DNA of 64,000 bases from Tillus elongatus (GCA_964006375.1 OZ023265.1:161708118-161772117); one strand, 5' to 3'; counted from the first letter of the stretch, positions 34,043-52,440 are shown. Translations and numbers: made by a program. Notes: generated by a model from the sequence alone, not told the origin.

Positions 34043-34354
34043 CTGGACGCAGCAAGTGCGTTATGGGAGTGAATTTTCATAACAATGTTTTTAATACGAA
34101 ATGTCTTTTTTTTTAAAGAAAGCAGGCATGAAATTTGGTTACCAGTATAACCTATGCAGTAGAAACAATGTATCATATTTCATCAAAATGACCTTATTGT
34201 TTGAAAATGTACAAACATTATCCGAAAATAAACTTAAAATGTTCCCGAAAAAACTGGTTCCTGGCCAACGAACGTTAGGTTAATAGCAAATTGAGTTAAT
34301 GAAACTTGAAACTTTAATGAAAATTCGCTACCATAACGCAGTTGCTGTGTCCAG
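34043..34354. mobile_element. MITE, GACGCAG family, complete copy
   Basis: 312 bp, with ends CTGGACGCAGCAAGTGCGTT and the complement GCAGTTGCTGTGTCCAG. The interior matches 21011-21322 in reverse order, including the GAAAGCAGGCATGAAATTTG block. No ORF. Intronic. Confidence 0.85.
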
Positions 34355-34387
34355 TAAAAATTGAAATCGTTTGCAAAAAAGAAAACT

Positions 34388-35115
34388 CGGGACGCAGCAA
34401 GTGCGTTATGGTAGTGAATTTTTATTAAATGCTTCAAATTTAAATAACTCAATTTTCTATAAACTTAGAAAGTTTAATTTTGGTATGTAGTAAGGTCTAG
34501 GGTCTAGGGCAAAATATCCACCAAATTTCGTTAAAATAACTTTGTAATTTTCGGAGAAAAAAAATTTTTCGAAAGATAATTTAAAATTTGAATAACTCAA
34601 TTTTCTATAAACTTAAAAAGTTGAATTTTGGTACGCAGTAAGGTCTCTCTCAAGGTAACATATATAGTAAATTTCATTAGAGTAGCTTTATTTTCAGAGA
34701 AACATTTTTTTTAAAGAAATTTCAAAATTTTCCCGGAAAATCCCGTCCGATTTTTCTGGATAACGAACTCATCCAAGCCATTAATAAAAGAAAGGCACTT
34801 GCCGAGTTTAATCGAAATCGGTTAATTATTTTTTTAATTATCGCATGGAAAAATTCCGAAAGAAAAATCAAAATTTGAATAACTCAATTTTTTATAAACT
34901 TAGAAAGTTGAATTTTGATACATAGTAAGGTCTCTCCCAGGACAACATACCCTTTAAATTTTATTAAAACAGCTTTGTTATTTTCGGGGAAAAATTTTTC
35001 CCGGAAAAGCCCTTCCGATTTTCCTGACTAACGAACTCATCCAAGCCATTAATAAAATCAAGGCACTTGCCGAGTTTCATTGAAATCGGTTAATTAATTT
35101 TTGAGTTATCGGATG
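34388..35115. repeat. Dispersed repeat B in three tandem sub-repeats with MITE end
   Basis: Starts with GGGACGCAGCAAGTGCGTTA, the MITE terminal repeat. The block TAACTCAATTTTCTATAAAC then recurs near 34445, 34596 and (with changes) 34880, each followed by a GTAAGGTCT word. The element ends in TTTTTGAGTTATCGGATGGA, which in other copies leads into (TA)n. No gene. Confidence 0.7.
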
Positions 35116-35829
35116 GATATTTGAAAAAATTTGTGAAAAGTCTCACCATCGATACCTCTCCATTACCGACTTTTTTTAAATAACAATTCACTAATATTTT
35201 GGTTAAAGGATAAGCAATTTTTTTAATTTTTTTTTTGGCAATACATTTTTAATCCTATAGTCTTGGAAGGGACCTGCTGCACTTAGTATGATATCTTAGG
35301 CAGCACACAACATATAAAAATTCAAACGTAAATAATAAAACAAATGAATATTTGCATCTGTAGTTAATTACTACCTGCATTTTGCTTTTGTTTCTGAAGA
35401 AGCCACATTTAACGAAACGGTTCATATTATAATTATATAGAGTGAATATCGTAATAATTTGTTTTATCACTATATAATTATATAAATATTTCCCTTCATT
35501 ATTTAAATTCTTAAAATTAGAATACAATAACAGCCTAACATTCTTGCCTTTAACTTAAAAGGAAGGGATGGGTATTGTTGATTAAAACTGACTGTCCATT
35601 AGGCACGTAATCGCATAACTTCCATGATTTTTCTTTTGTACGCAAGCGATATTAGATCTTATTCATGTGCCAATACCAATACCGACCTGAAGCGATCGCC
35701 AGACGCCACATGCATTATACTATACTAAACATACTTGCGCAATAATATAAAATGCTCGGTTGCCTAGCACCAAGATACTACATCTTATATAAGCGATGTT
35801 TACGATACGCGGCGATATTAAAAAATAAA
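35116..35829. other. Intronic AT-rich sequence
   Basis: No gene or repeat that I can name. Only chance ORFs. Confidence 0.4.
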
Positions 35830-36378
<549 letters not shown>

Positions 36379-36384
36379 AAAAAG

Positions 36385-36960
36385 AACACAGACTTGTGAA
36401 GCCACGGGAAAAGTATACGGCTGTATTAAGTATGGAATGGTTTCACTAAGTTAGGGCAATAACAAACAACCAGATGTGCAATTCAAATTGAATTAAGTCT
36501 TAAAAGTTTTCATCTCGTCCTAATTGAATTTGTCATACAAAATGTCGCTAAAAATTCATCGGAATTACACAATCTGATCAGATCAGGTAAAATGAAATAA
36601 AACTAAAAAAATTACCAAAAACTAACTGAGATTAGAACGCGTGTTATAGGAGTCCATTAATAAATCACACTGCTTCCTCTACTTCTAGGCCATTCTCGAC
36701 ATGACACATTTATGTACTAGTAGGTATATCCTCTTGTATATTAATTTTATAACGTCTTAATTATTTACACCATACGATTTTTGTTTTAAATTGATTTTTT
36801 CTCATATTTTAACGAAATGAAGGAAAATGACGGCTTAGGCACAGATCTAGGAGCTTATTAGTCATTTCGAGCCGTAATTTGAACTCATAAGGTGCTAATG
36901 CGTACTAATGTACCACTACCAGAATCATCAATTTTGACTTTTCAACTTTTTTTAAATCAG
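36385..36960. repeat. SINE-like repeat, copy 2
   Basis: Bases 36385-36640 match 27325-27560. A diverged tRNA-like stretch (minus strand GTGGTACATTAGTACGC and GAGTTCAAATT) is near 36870-36930. No gene. Intronic. Confidence 0.4.
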
Positions 36961-37049
36961 AGGCTTGTAAGTTCTTTATCTTTTAACCTTTTCTGAATGA
37001 GAAGTAACTGCTTACGCTGTTTACTAGGTACTCGGCGATGTTTCTTCTT

Positions 37050-37800
37050 TTCAGTTATTCTATGAATTTACCCCAGCTAGCAAAGTTAAAAGCATTTTTC
37101 ACATCGAGAGTGATCAATGCACACCATTTCTCTCCTGTGTTTTTTGCGACTTCTGTGACATATCTTGCAGCATGTATTATGGATCTTCCCTTTCGGAACT
37201 GGCGCTCTGAAAATCCCTCTCCTACTCCTATGTCCTTTTCTAGCCTGGCTTTGATCAAGTGTTATAGTAGTTTTCCTAGCGTATCCAGCAGGCATAGAGA
37301 TCTAGGGATGACGCTAGGTCTAAAGGCTTAACGTTTTTCCAAAGCAACACAGCCTTTGCCATTTTTCACTATAGAGGAGACCCTTGTCTTCAGAGTAGTT
37401 CATTCATCACTTTTAGCAGCACCTGTGAAGCTATTTCGGCCAGCTCTTTTATGGCCTCTGCTGGTATCCTGTCTGGGACTCCTTTTTTTAACTGCTTCCG
37501 TCAACTCCTCTTCCCTAAACTCCTCTATCTCCGCTATGACATTCGTTTCTCAGTAGTCTGATGGTCTGGGGAAGAGGCCTTCTATAACCCGCCTTCTAGC
37601 TGACTTCATGGGATTATATGGTTGGGGTCTAGGGTTCAAACTGTTTCATCACAATCCGGTAGAAACACCCCCCACCCCCACCCCCAGGTGTTTCCGTTCA
37701 GTTTCTCGCGCAGGGGTGCCGAATGGCTCTTCTTGGAATCCGTTTTAGGTATTTCCTCTTCTTTTTGTGCAACTCAATTTATAGCCGAAGTGCTAGCTGG
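37050..37800 (-). pseudogene. Reverse transcriptase fragment of another R1-type non-LTR element
   Basis: The minus strand reads, with frameshifts, FREEELTEAVKK (about 37500), PSVIPRSLCLLDTLGKLL (near 37300), then MIKARLEKDIGVGEGFSERQ, FRKGRSIIHAA and CALITLDVKNAFNFASW (37055-37258). The last block carries the first catalytic Asp of the palm. The YADD part is absent. It is a different family from 32330-33442. Confidence 0.8.
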
Positions 37801-37896
37801 GAGGGCGACCACCCTCTGCAATGAGTCAGTTGTCTTCTGGCTCTCATACATTCGTTTCTCTTTTCTCCTATTTCTGTGCTTCACCAGTATGGCACT

Positions 37897-37922
37897 TGTT
37901 AGTTGAAGTAGTTATAGTAGAT

Positions 37923-37979
<57 letters not shown>

Positions 37980-37982
37980 TAT
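37897..37982. repeat. (GTA)n microsatellite
   Basis: About 18 uninterrupted GTA units at 37925-37979 with a few degenerate units to the left. Lies in the last ABC intron, 110 bp downstream of an exon in gene order. Confidence 0.93.
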
Positions 37983-38091
37983 TTTGTAGTGCATTTTGTC
38001 TATTATCGTACAAATAAGCTGTTGCTTCTATATGCAATATCCACAATTTTTGGTGGTAGTAGTATTTAGGTAAATTAGCAAAATAAACTTA

Positions 38092-38280
<189 letters not shown>

Positions 38281-38332
38281 CTATTATAAATAAGAAAGTA
38301 AGTACGAAAACAGCTTTTTATTGTAAAAATAC

Positions 38333-38578
38333 CTCCTCTAAAGCATTCCACAGTTTTTCGTCGTCATATTCATAGAAAGGATCTAGGTTGTAACGAAGTG
38401 TAGCTGAAAATAATACTGGTTCCTGGGGGATTATTGATATTTTCTTTCTGAGATCTGATAGACCTGTTTGCTTTGTGTCCACACCATCTATTAGGATTCT
38501 ACCTTCTATCGGAGCCAATCTGAATAATGCTGATATCATTGATGATTTACCTGCACCAGTTCTTCCAACGATTCCAAT
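38333..38578 (-). CDS. ABCC4-like transporter, NBD2 exon (Walker A, Q-loop)
   Basis: 246 bp, 82 codons, phase 0 at both ends. Reads [20 protein letters not shown] with Walker A GRTGAGKS, then [20 protein letters not shown], then [20 protein letters not shown] with the Q-loop Gln, and ends WNALEE. The donor is GTATTT. The intron to the next exon is only 79 bp. Confidence 0.95.
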
Positions 38579-39035
38579 CTTACAACATAAAGAAAAATAT
38601 GAATGAATAATATGTGTGTTGCAATTAGAAAGTTTATATTAGATTAAAATGTGGCAAATGTGGCCACCACAACACAAAGAATATTACTATCAAAATACTA
38701 GAATAATTATTTTGCTGAAGTTTTAGAGATTTTGTGACTGGACCCGCAAACAAAACTACGAAAGGTATTATGACGCCATGAGCTCAGCATCGCACCTGCT
38801 ACAGCAGTATACTATTTTAACGATCCAGATGATATATCTCGTTTAATATATGAACATGGAAGAAAATATGCATTTGTGAAGCCAGAGAAGCGGTCTATTA
38901 GTTTCAATCGTCATTTTCCTTCATTTTACTAAAATGTTCCCAGAAAATTCATTTCAAATAGACCCTTTCACCGATTCTTTGGCAGTAGTGTTGGCTATAG
39001 AGTTTACAAAAAAAATTCACTAATGGGAGATCCGT

Positions 39036-39038
<3 letters not shown>

Positions 39039-39129
<91 letters not shown>
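39039..39129. repeat. (TA)n microsatellite 6
   Basis: About 45 TA units at the end of a repeat B unit. Confidence 0.97.
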
Positions 39130-39131
<2 letters not shown>

Positions 39132-39545
39132 TACCGATAACTCTAAAAATAATAGACCGATCGTGATCAAATTTGGTAAGTACCTTCCTTTTACAAGTGG
39201 ATTGGATAAGTTCGTTAGCCAGGAAAATCTGACCAGGTTTTCCCGGAATATTTTGTGTTTTCTTTCTAAAATAATTCATATCTCCAGAAATAACAAAGTG
39301 AGGGCAACCAAATTTGGTAGACGTATTTGTATTATAAAGAGTGAACCATGTACCAAAACGTAAGTTTCTAAGTTTAAAGACAATAAAGTTACGGGCAGCT
39401 AAAAAAACAAATTTTGGAGTTTTCCTCAAAACGTCAAACTCGCAATTTGAAACGTCAAAATTGCCAATGTCTAGGCAAAGAACGTGAAACAAATACGGAT
39501 TGTGAAAAGAAAATTTTGATAGAAAAGTGTTCTGCGAACACTTAA
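39130..39545. repeat. Dispersed repeat B, copy beside (TA)n
   Basis: Starts CGTACCGATAACTC, then TTGGATAAGTTCGTTAGCCA and GTTTTCCCGGAATATTTTGT, as at 19920-20520. Intronic, no gene. Confidence 0.75.
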
Positions 39546-39786
39546 ATTTCAGATTCAACCGTCATTGCCCTTCATTTTACTAAAATATTTACAGAAAATT
39601 CATTCAAATAGACCCTTTCTCTGATGCTTTGGCTGTCGGTTTAGTTAAGTTGATGCTTTCGCTGTAGGTTTAGTGAAGTTTATGGTTTAACGGTCTATAA
39701 TTTTTAACAAATATTTGTAGAACAAATTCGTTAATGCATTTTTGCATTTTTTATCGAAATATGATGCATGTTTGTAAGAAAAAAAT

Positions 39787-40097
39787 CTGGACGCAGTAAG
39801 TGCGTTTTGGTAGCGAATTTTCATTAAATGCTTCAAATTTGAATAGCTCAATTTGCTGTTAACCTAAAAGGTTGACTAAGAAATCAGTTTTTTCGGGAAC
39901 ACTTTCTGAAATTATGTACATTTTCAAACATTTTCAAACAATAAAGTTGTTTTGATGAGACATGGCACATTGTTTCTACTATATTGGTTATACTGGTCAC
40001 CAAATTTGATGCCTGCTTTCTTAAAAAAATACACATATTTGGTATTTAAAAACATTTTAAAGAAAATTCACTGCCATAACGCACTTGCTACGTCCCG
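39787..40097. mobile_element. MITE, GACGCAG family, complete copy, next to an ABC splice donor
   Basis: About 311 bp, with ends CTGGACGCAGTAAGTGCGTT and CGCACTTGCTACGTCCCG. Its right end is about 24 bp from the donor site (GTGAGA, 40116-40121) of the ABC exon at 40122-40249. No ORF. Confidence 0.85.
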
Positions 40098-40121
40098 AAC
40101 CTTTTTTAAAATTAATCTCAC

Positions 40122-40249
40122 CTTTTGTCCAGATGATATAGTCACATTCAAATTATTTAGCACAGGGGCTTCTGTTGGGTCATATCTCAAAGTCAGGTGC
40201 TTAAATTCGACCTTTCCCTTACTAGGCCATGTAAGTGTGAGCTTGTTTT
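40122..40249 (-). CDS. ABCC4-like transporter, exon leading into NBD2
   Basis: 128 bp, phase 1 in and phase 0 out. Acceptor GTTTTTAG, donor GTGAGA. It reads ENKLTLTWPSKGKVEF (the usual linker WPxxGxVEF), then KHLTLRYDPTEAPVLNN with the A-loop Tyr that stacks on adenine, and LNVTISSGQK up to the residue before Walker A. It follows exon 45786-45962 across a 5.5 kb intron. Confidence 0.94.
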
Positions 40250-40331
40250 CTAAAAACATCCAACATTACTTTAATTTATTAGTATTTTATTAAGTGAAAC
40301 CACTCGAGCAAAGCGCTCTTTACATAAAACC

Positions 40332-40335
<4 letters not shown>

Positions 40336-40415
<80 letters not shown>

Positions 40416-40416
40416 T
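40336..40416. repeat. (TA)n microsatellite 7
   Basis: About 40 TA units directly left of the CCCAGTAAACACA element. Confidence 0.96.
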
Positions 40417-41502
40417 CCCAGTAAACACATGTTCGTTAATTAAACGTTTAAAAGGAAACCGCTACCTTACATTTAATTTTGGTAGAAATGTCGCCCGACC
40501 AAACATATAATTAAACCAATATAAAAAAGTTTTTTATACATGTATGTTTTAACGTTTAAATATACGTTTTTCTTACATGTTTATTAACAAGGATTTTACA
40601 AAGTTAATTTACCCATCATCTGTAATGGAGAATATACGTTTATAATTACTGTTTATCAACGGGAATGTGTAACGTTAAACTATTTGCCGTTAATAACGTA
40701 AAATATACTTTTTTATACATGTTTATTAACAAGGGTTTTGCAACGTTGATTTAACCATCATCTGTCATGAAGAATATACGTTTATAATTAATATTTATCA
40801 ACGGGATCTGACAGTTAAACTGCTTCTGTTAACGACGTATAATAAACGTTTAAATTATAACTAATACATACCTACCAAATGATAGTTTTTCAACACAGCT
40901 GACAGCAGAAGATGAGTACGATTAATTTTTTGACGATGGCAACTTATAGGACAAACGATCATTAGGTGTAGAAGTGTCAAACTGGACTCCATTGCGGTGT
41001 AGATACTTACTTTAAGTGCTCATTGCTCATCAAAACTTGCTAATTATGTTCATAATTTTAAATGGGCTTTATAAAAATGGATTAGATCACAAGTCAAATG
41101 TCAAATAAAAAAACTTTATTTAAAAAGCAGAAATATATTTAAAAAAACTTATATTTCATTATCAAAAAACTAAAATAATTAATGCCACATTCTAAAAATA
41201 TAACAAGCTCCTTCAATCATAGCGTCTTAATCATGAAATAAAAAATATATTTCCTAAATTGTTTGTCAACTTCTCAACCAAAAAAAAAAGTATTGCTCCA
41301 TTGGTGTTTTGCTCTCGATATTCTCGAAGTAGCTAATTTCAACCAATCCTTAACAACACAAAAGATTGCTCTGTCGCCTCTTTCACGTTGGGGAAAATTG
41401 AGCTTTACAGCATCTAAAATTATAAGCTAATAAATAGAAATAAATAGGTCATGTAATTATGATTACCAGATACTACTGCCATTAGTCTCGTGGGTTTGAA
41501 TG

Positions 41503-41602
<100 letters not shown>

Positions 41603-42449
41603 TGTACATGTATCGTGCAAACTAAATTAAACTGGGGAAAATAAACAAATACTTCAGAATTTATAAATGCTAAACCCATAGCTAACTATTATTACTCTCA
41701 TTCGAAAGTTTGATTCACGAACAATCAAAATAGAGGAAAAAAAGGTGTATTCATAAACGTTAGATATACGTCTAATGTCTCAATAAAATTAAACTTGAAA
41801 ATATGAGAAAACAACCAACATGGCCGAATCTAAACACGCCGGCTAAACTCATAGTCCCAATTATCTATTCTACCTAATAACGCTCTATAGCAATCAAAGT
41901 ACAAGAAATGTGATTAACTTCGACAACTTTTGAAAACAATTATTACATATTGTGATACAACTTACCTTGATCTAACTTCAAGACATAAAATTGGACACTT
42001 TGAGCTGCACTAACTGTACCTATTTCCAAAACTTTTAAGGGAAATCGCTACAGGATGATAATCATTCTTTGTAAATATGTATAAAACAATTATAAATTAT
42101 AGAACAGACCACCATTCACCATACAATACAAGTGTCACGTACTGAATATAATATTTAATAACATCTAATTCCAAACACCACGTTACACACTGCACGCCAT
42201 CACTTCATCTGTTCTGTTTCTATTTCTATTTGTTGTTCGTTCTCGTTCAGCATGCGCACAAACACTTACTAATATACAAGGACATAAGTACCCTACTAGA
42301 ATATTAAATCTGTTTTATGTATCACAAAGTGGAATGCAAAAGACAAAATAGCTCCTTTAAAAACCTACACGCATTGTCGAATACCTCTCAGATTGATTAT
42401 GTGACAAAAAATGTTAAAAAGCCAGGAAAAAATGTAACCTATTTAACTA

Positions 42450-43320
42450 TAGGTACATAATATATCACATAAAATATCTCACACTTGAAAAATATCTAGT
42501 AAGATACGTATATTTTATGTATAAATCCCTACTTCATGTATGTTTTTTATAGGCGAAACTTGCTGAAACTACGTCTAAATATTATGTTTAAAAACACTTA
42601 ATTAATAACGTCTTTTACAACGATAAATTGTTAAGTAATTTGTTTTTTAACAAAAATTAGAAAAATAGTGGTTTTAAATATATCGTTTATATCACATAAA
42701 ATATCTCCTGGTTAAAAAAATATCCGGTAATATACGTATATTTTATGTATGGGTCCCTATTTCATGCATGTGTTTGATAGACGAACTGTGATGAAACAAC
42801 CTTTAAATATTATGTTTAAAAACACTTAATTAATAACGTCTTTTACAATGACAAATTGTTACGTAGCTTTTTTTACAAAAATTAGGGAGACATTTGTTAT
42901 AAATATAACGTTTATATCACATAAATATGTCTCACTTATAAAATGTCTGATAAAATACGTGTATTTTATGTATGAATCCTAACTTCATGTAGATTTTTGG
43001 TAGGCGAACTGTGTTGAAACAACGTTTAAATATTATACTCTTCATCAATAAGGACTTTACAATGAGAAAATTTTGACGTTTTTTTTTTTCACAAAAATTA
43101 GGTAAATACCTGTTTTACATATAACGTTTATACCACACCAAATATCGTTCGCTTATAAAATGTTTAATAAAATACATATATTCAACGTATTAATCTCAAC
43201 TAAACGTAGGTTTTTGATAGGCGAAATGTGTTGAAATAACGTTTAAATATTATGTCTAAAAACTCTTCATAATTAACGTCTTTACAACGAAGAAATGGTA
43301 ACGTTGCCTTTTTAGCCTAG
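42450..43320. repeat. Tandem array, four units of about 220-230 bp
   Basis: Anchor AAATATTATGTTTAAAAACA or variants near 42576, 42805, 43026 and 43244. Anchor ATATCACATAAAATATCTC or variants near 42462, 42690, 42914 and 43131. Units differ by substitutions and small indels. Confidence 0.8.
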
Positions 43321-43414
43321 AACTCAACGTTAATTTTTATAACTGATAACGTTTTTTCAACGGTCTTTACGTAAAATAGACGTTTATTAAACGCACGTGG
43401 CACGTGTGTTTATT

Positions 43415-43417
<3 letters not shown>

Positions 43418-43490
<73 letters not shown>
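43418..43490. repeat. (TA)n microsatellite 9
   Basis: About 36 TA units. This run alone separates the 3.0 kb element from the Tc1-like element at 43491. Confidence 0.96.
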
Positions 43491-45962
<2,472 letters not shown>

Positions 45963-46055
45963 CTAAAATATTTAAGAACAACTGGTGTTGATTAGTAAAT
46001 ATTAAATTGGTTAAAACTAAATTGTTCTTTTTTTTAAATTGTATTATGGACTTAC

Positions 46056-46179
46056 ACGAATCCAGTACGATAAAGCTGTAAACTATACAAGCTAGAAAAG
46101 TTACACAGATAATATCCAACCATAAACCAAACGAGAACATACATGTCAATGTTAAGTACCATGCCGAAGTATGGACATC
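46056..46179 (-). CDS. ABCC4-like transporter, transmembrane exon
   Basis: 124 bp, acceptor TATTTTTCAG, donor GTAAGT. Reads DVHTSAWYLTLTCMFSFGLW, then LDIICVTFLACIVYSFIVLD, a membrane helix typical of TMD2 (WLDxxC in ABCC4-like proteins). Enters in phase 0 and leaves in phase 1. It is preceded by a 15.1 kb intron that holds the gypsy, Penelope and two IS630 elements. Confidence 0.94.
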
Positions 46180-47054
<875 letters not shown>

Positions 47055-47057
47055 TAT

Positions 47058-47068
47058 TGGTGACCCCG
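47058..47068 (+). promoter_or_regulatory. Primer-binding site (tRNA-Trp type)
   Basis: TGGTGACCCCG begins three bases after the 5' LTR. It is complementary to the 3' end of eukaryotic tRNA-Trp including CCA; the match ends after 11 bases. Priming by tRNA-Trp is known for the CsRn1/Kabuki group. Confidence 0.75.
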
Positions 47069-47206
47069 TGCCGCAAGTCGAAGATGCCGAGCCTGATGTT
47101 CCAGCCGACGTCGCCTAATTTCCACGCACGTGCTCATGCCTACAGAAAACGAATATCTAAACAGGTCAGTCCTTTCTAATTTAAAAATTATCTGAGTTTT
47201 TTCACA

Positions 47207-47960
47207 ATGGCCGAAGATTCTTCAAGCAGCAATATCATGGCAAGGGTTGCAATAAAATTACCTCCTATATGGAGACGTAACGTGAAAATCTGGCAAATAT
47301 AGGTTGACGCCCAGTTCGATATATCGCAGATCAGTTCTGAAAAGACAAAATTCAGTCATGTACTCGCTATACTCGATCCTGATGTCGCAGAGTCAATTTC
47401 AGATTTTTTAACCCAACCACTATCATCAACCCCCTATTCAGATCTAATGAAACGTCTTTTATTAGAATTTGAAGAGTCCGAAAGTCGCAAAATAAATAAA
47501 CTTTTAACAGAATTAGAATTAGGCGACAGAAAACCATCGCAACTTTTAGGCGAAATGAAGTTTTTAGCCGGTGGTCAGATTGGAGAGGATTTCCTTAAAA
47601 TTTTATTTCTACAACGTTTACCAGTCAACGTTCGTACAATTTTGGCTTCGAGCAACGATTCTCTAGAAAATTTGTCGGTTATAGCAGACAAAATCGTGGA
47701 ATATTCCAGAGATAAATACAACGTGGCTGAAATTCAGTCACGCGAGCCCGACAAGCTAGCCAAGTTAGAAGCGCAATTAGAGAAGCTAACAGCATCAGTC
47801 AACGAATTGCGAACGCGTTCTCGATCTACCTCCTGAGAAAGACCCAAGCTTTCTCGAAATTCCATAAACACAAATTCCTCAACCTCCACGTGTTGGTACC
47901 ATGACCGATTTGGCAACAAGGCCAAACGTTGCATCCAACCTTGCAATTTTAAAGCAAAAC
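47207..47960 (+). pseudogene. gag of gypsy element, broken
   Basis: ATG at 47207 opens MAEDSSSSNIMARVAIKLPP. After 31 codons TAG at 47300-47302 interrupts, and the frame then stays open to TGA at 47834-47836. The capsid-like part contains KLLTELELGDRKPSQLL and FLQRLPVNVRTILA, typical of CsRn1/mag-type gag. After the TGA, in the same frame, comes CWYHDRF..AKRCIQPC, a Cys-His-Cys-Cys nucleic-acid-binding motif. Two stops therefore separate the three pieces. Confidence 0.88.
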
Positions 47961-50900
47961 ATGTGTCGGAAAACTAATAAGGCACTCCCTCCACGCGGCA
48001 GGAGACGAGAGCCACCTAACACGCCGCCTTTTTATTTTTGATAGACGCTCCAATATGAAATTTCTAATCGACTCTGGAACGGATATTTCAGTTATTCCAC
48101 CCACTCACGACCAACGGAAATTTCAATCGAAACGTACCTTGTATGCTGCAAACGGGACCCCTATTCATACCTATGGCGAACAACTATTAGATTTGGATTG
48201 CCGATATCAAGCAACCAATTATATGCGCTGATTTTCTAGCAGAGTTTGCTTTACTTGTGGATATGAAACATAGACGTTTAATCGATACCAAGACAAAACT
48301 TTCTAAGACCGGTGCTAACCCACCACCAGGAATTAATTCTAAAATTCATCTCGTAGACCCGACACACCAGTACTTCAAATTGCTACAACAATTTCCTGAC
48401 CTTTTTAAGGAAACTTCTTCTAGCAACCTTCCAGAGGTCGAGTTCTTCTATACTATAAGTACGGAAGGACCACCTGTCACTGCAAAAGCTAGAAGATTGC
48501 CCCCGGAAAAGCTAGCTTAAGCAAAGCTAGAATTCATAAACTTGGGAATTTGTAGACCCTCCAAAAGTCCATGATCAAGCCCCCTCCACATGGTGCAAAA
48601 AAAGGATGGCTCATGGAGACCATGTGGGGATTACCGAGCACTAAACGCTAAAACAATCCCAGACAAATATCCCATTCTAAATTTGCAGGATTTTAATGCC
48701 CAGTTAGAAGGCAAACGTATTTTTTCAAAATGGATATCATTCTCGCTTTCCATCACATCCCAGTAGCACCTCAAGATATTCCCAAAACAGCAGTCATAAC
48801 TCCATTTGGGTTATTCGAATTTGTTAAAACCCCATTTGGCCTTCGTAATTCAACACAAACATTTCAAATATATTTACATTCAATTTTAAGACATCTTGAC
48901 TTTGCCTACTCCTATCTTGACGATATTCTCGTTGCATCAGCCTCTGAAAAAGAACATCAAGAGCATCTAGCAAAACTTTTTCAGACACTTCAAGACAACG
49001 GCATCCGTATCAATTCATCTAAATGTGGATTCAGAGTGTCCTAAATTTCATTTTTAGGTTTTCGTGTAAATAAATCTGGATTATTTCCACTTCCTGAACG
49101 CATCAAAGCTATTACCGACCTAGCTCTTCCCGATACTATTGAAAAACTCAGAAGATTTCTACGTCTCATAAATTTCTACCGTCGTTTTCTTCCACGTGCT
49201 GCGGAAATTCAGCAACCACTATTCGACCTCTGCCAGAATCCCAAAAAAACGCGACAAACGTAAAATCGAGTGGACTCCTCAGACTCGAGAAGCATTCTAA
49301 CGTTTGAAAGAGGCACTAAAAAACTCTACACTAATAGCTCATCCGTCTTCTTCGCTACCACTGATTCTCCATGTCGATGCTTCTGATTATGCCGTAGGTG
49401 CTTCCCTCCAACAACTACGTGATCAAACACTAGAACCCCTAGGTTTCTACTCTAAAAAGCTTACTTCAGCCCAAAAATCTTACAGCACCTACGATCGCGA
49501 ACTTCTAGCTGCTTATCAGGCAGTTAAATACTTTAGATATGCCCTAGAAGGTCGCCATTTCACCATTTATACGGACCACAAACCTTTGACATACGCTTTT
49601 AAACAACGCGTCGATAAAGCATCTCCAAGGCAACTACGACATTTAGACTTCCTAGGTCAATTTACCACAGACATTCGCTACATACCAGGTCCTACAAACA
49701 TTCCCGCAGACTATTGTTCTCGCATTGAAACAATTTCACTTTCTTCCACTGTGTCACTCCAAGAAATTGCGCAAGCTCAGTCATCTTGTCAGGAACTCAA
49801 ACACCTTCTGCAGTCTAAATCTTCCTCATACAAATTTCAAAACATGCCTCTTGACAACGGATTGAATCTTATTTGCGATTCTTCTTCAAAGAAACTTCGC
49901 CCATTCATTCCGCTCAAATTTCGCCGAAAGATTTTCGATTCTATCCACAATTTATCTCACCCAGGCATATCAGCTTCAGTCGATCTGGTCCAGGATAGAT
50001 TTTGTTGGCCCAAATTGAAACGCGATGTATCTCTTTGGTCTAAAACTTGCATTCCCTGCCAGAAAGTCAAGATATGGAGACACACTTCCAGTGCCATTGG
50101 ACAATACACCCCAGCCATGAGAAGATTCTCGCATATAAATGTTGACATTGTGGGACCATTACCACCATCACAAGGTCAACGCTATCTGTTAACAATAATA
50201 GACTGATTTTCTCGATGGCCCGAAGCAGTTCCATTGTCGGATATTACAGCAGAAACAGTAGCGAACACTATTTTATCATGTTGGATCTCTCGTTTCGGTG
50301 TTCCGCAATACATCACCACAGACAGAGGTAAACAATTCGATTGCCACCTTTTCACACACCTCACTAAAACACTAGGTGCAGACCACATCAAGACCACAGC
50401 TTACCACCCAGCAGCAAATGGTGTAATCGAGAGATGGCATAGAGTTCTGAAACAGGCCTTGAAAGCTCATATGGACGAAAACTGGGTCGCTAAATTGCCA
50501 ATTGTGTTACTAGGACTCAGATCGTACATAATTCCAGAATATCGCTCAACACCCCCTGAAATAGTCTACGGAGAATCAATCAAACTTCCCACCGACTTTT
50601 TCAACAGCACACAAGCTCATGATGTTCCACCACTTATATCTCAGCTGAAAGGAGACATAAGGAAACTCCGACCAGTACCTTTTAAACATCATACTGCAAA
50701 AAAGGTATTTGTCCATCCTAAGCTTATGGAAGCTCCTTTTGTTTTTGTTCGCAATTGATATTCCGCGAAAAACCCTCGAACCAGTTTATGACGGCCCCTT
50801 TGAAGTGTTATCCCGAACTGACAAAGTCTTCAAAATCAAGAAATTACACGGAGAAGAGACAATTTCTGTTGACCGTCTGAAACCCGCATTCATTCTTTGT

Positions 50901-51068
50901 GATAACGAACAGACAACTTTCCAGCCTCAAAGACATCCTAGTGAAACTGAAAGTGACAGTGAAAGTCCAACACCTAGTGAAACTGAAAGTGACAGTGAAG
51001 TTCCCGTTCCCGTTCAAACTACACGCCATGGACGTAGAGTTCGATTTCCACAAAGATACTTGAACTAA
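47961..51068 (+). pseudogene. pol of gypsy element (protease, RT, RNase H, integrase), broken
   Basis: Protease: LIDSGTDISVIPP at 48061-48099 (active-site DSG). RT: segments 48257-48520 and 48730-49044; the latter has [26 protein letters not shown] and the YLDD active site. A stop at 49042-49044 and shifts near 49255-49300 follow. RNase H: LILHVDASDYAVGA, YDRELLAAY and YTDHKPL in 49304-49720. Integrase: HLSHPGISASV-type zinc finger and CIPCQKVK, then DIVGPLPPS, a TGA at 50204, TTDRGKQF and a late Glu in NGVIERWHR (50401-50445). At least six breaks. Confidence 0.9.
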
Positions 51069-51079
51069 TAGCGTTGCCA

Positions 51080-51093
51080 CTGAGAGGGGAGTA
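51080..51093 (+). promoter_or_regulatory. Polypurine tract
   Basis: TGAGAGGGGAGTA stands directly before the 3' LTR start (TGTGGCGG at 51094), the position expected for plus-strand priming. Confidence 0.7.

Positions 51094-52440
<1,347 letters not shown>

Noticed and set aside
37821..38069. ORF with a long poly-Val run
   Set aside because: It is the (GTA)n microsatellite read in one frame, located in an intron.
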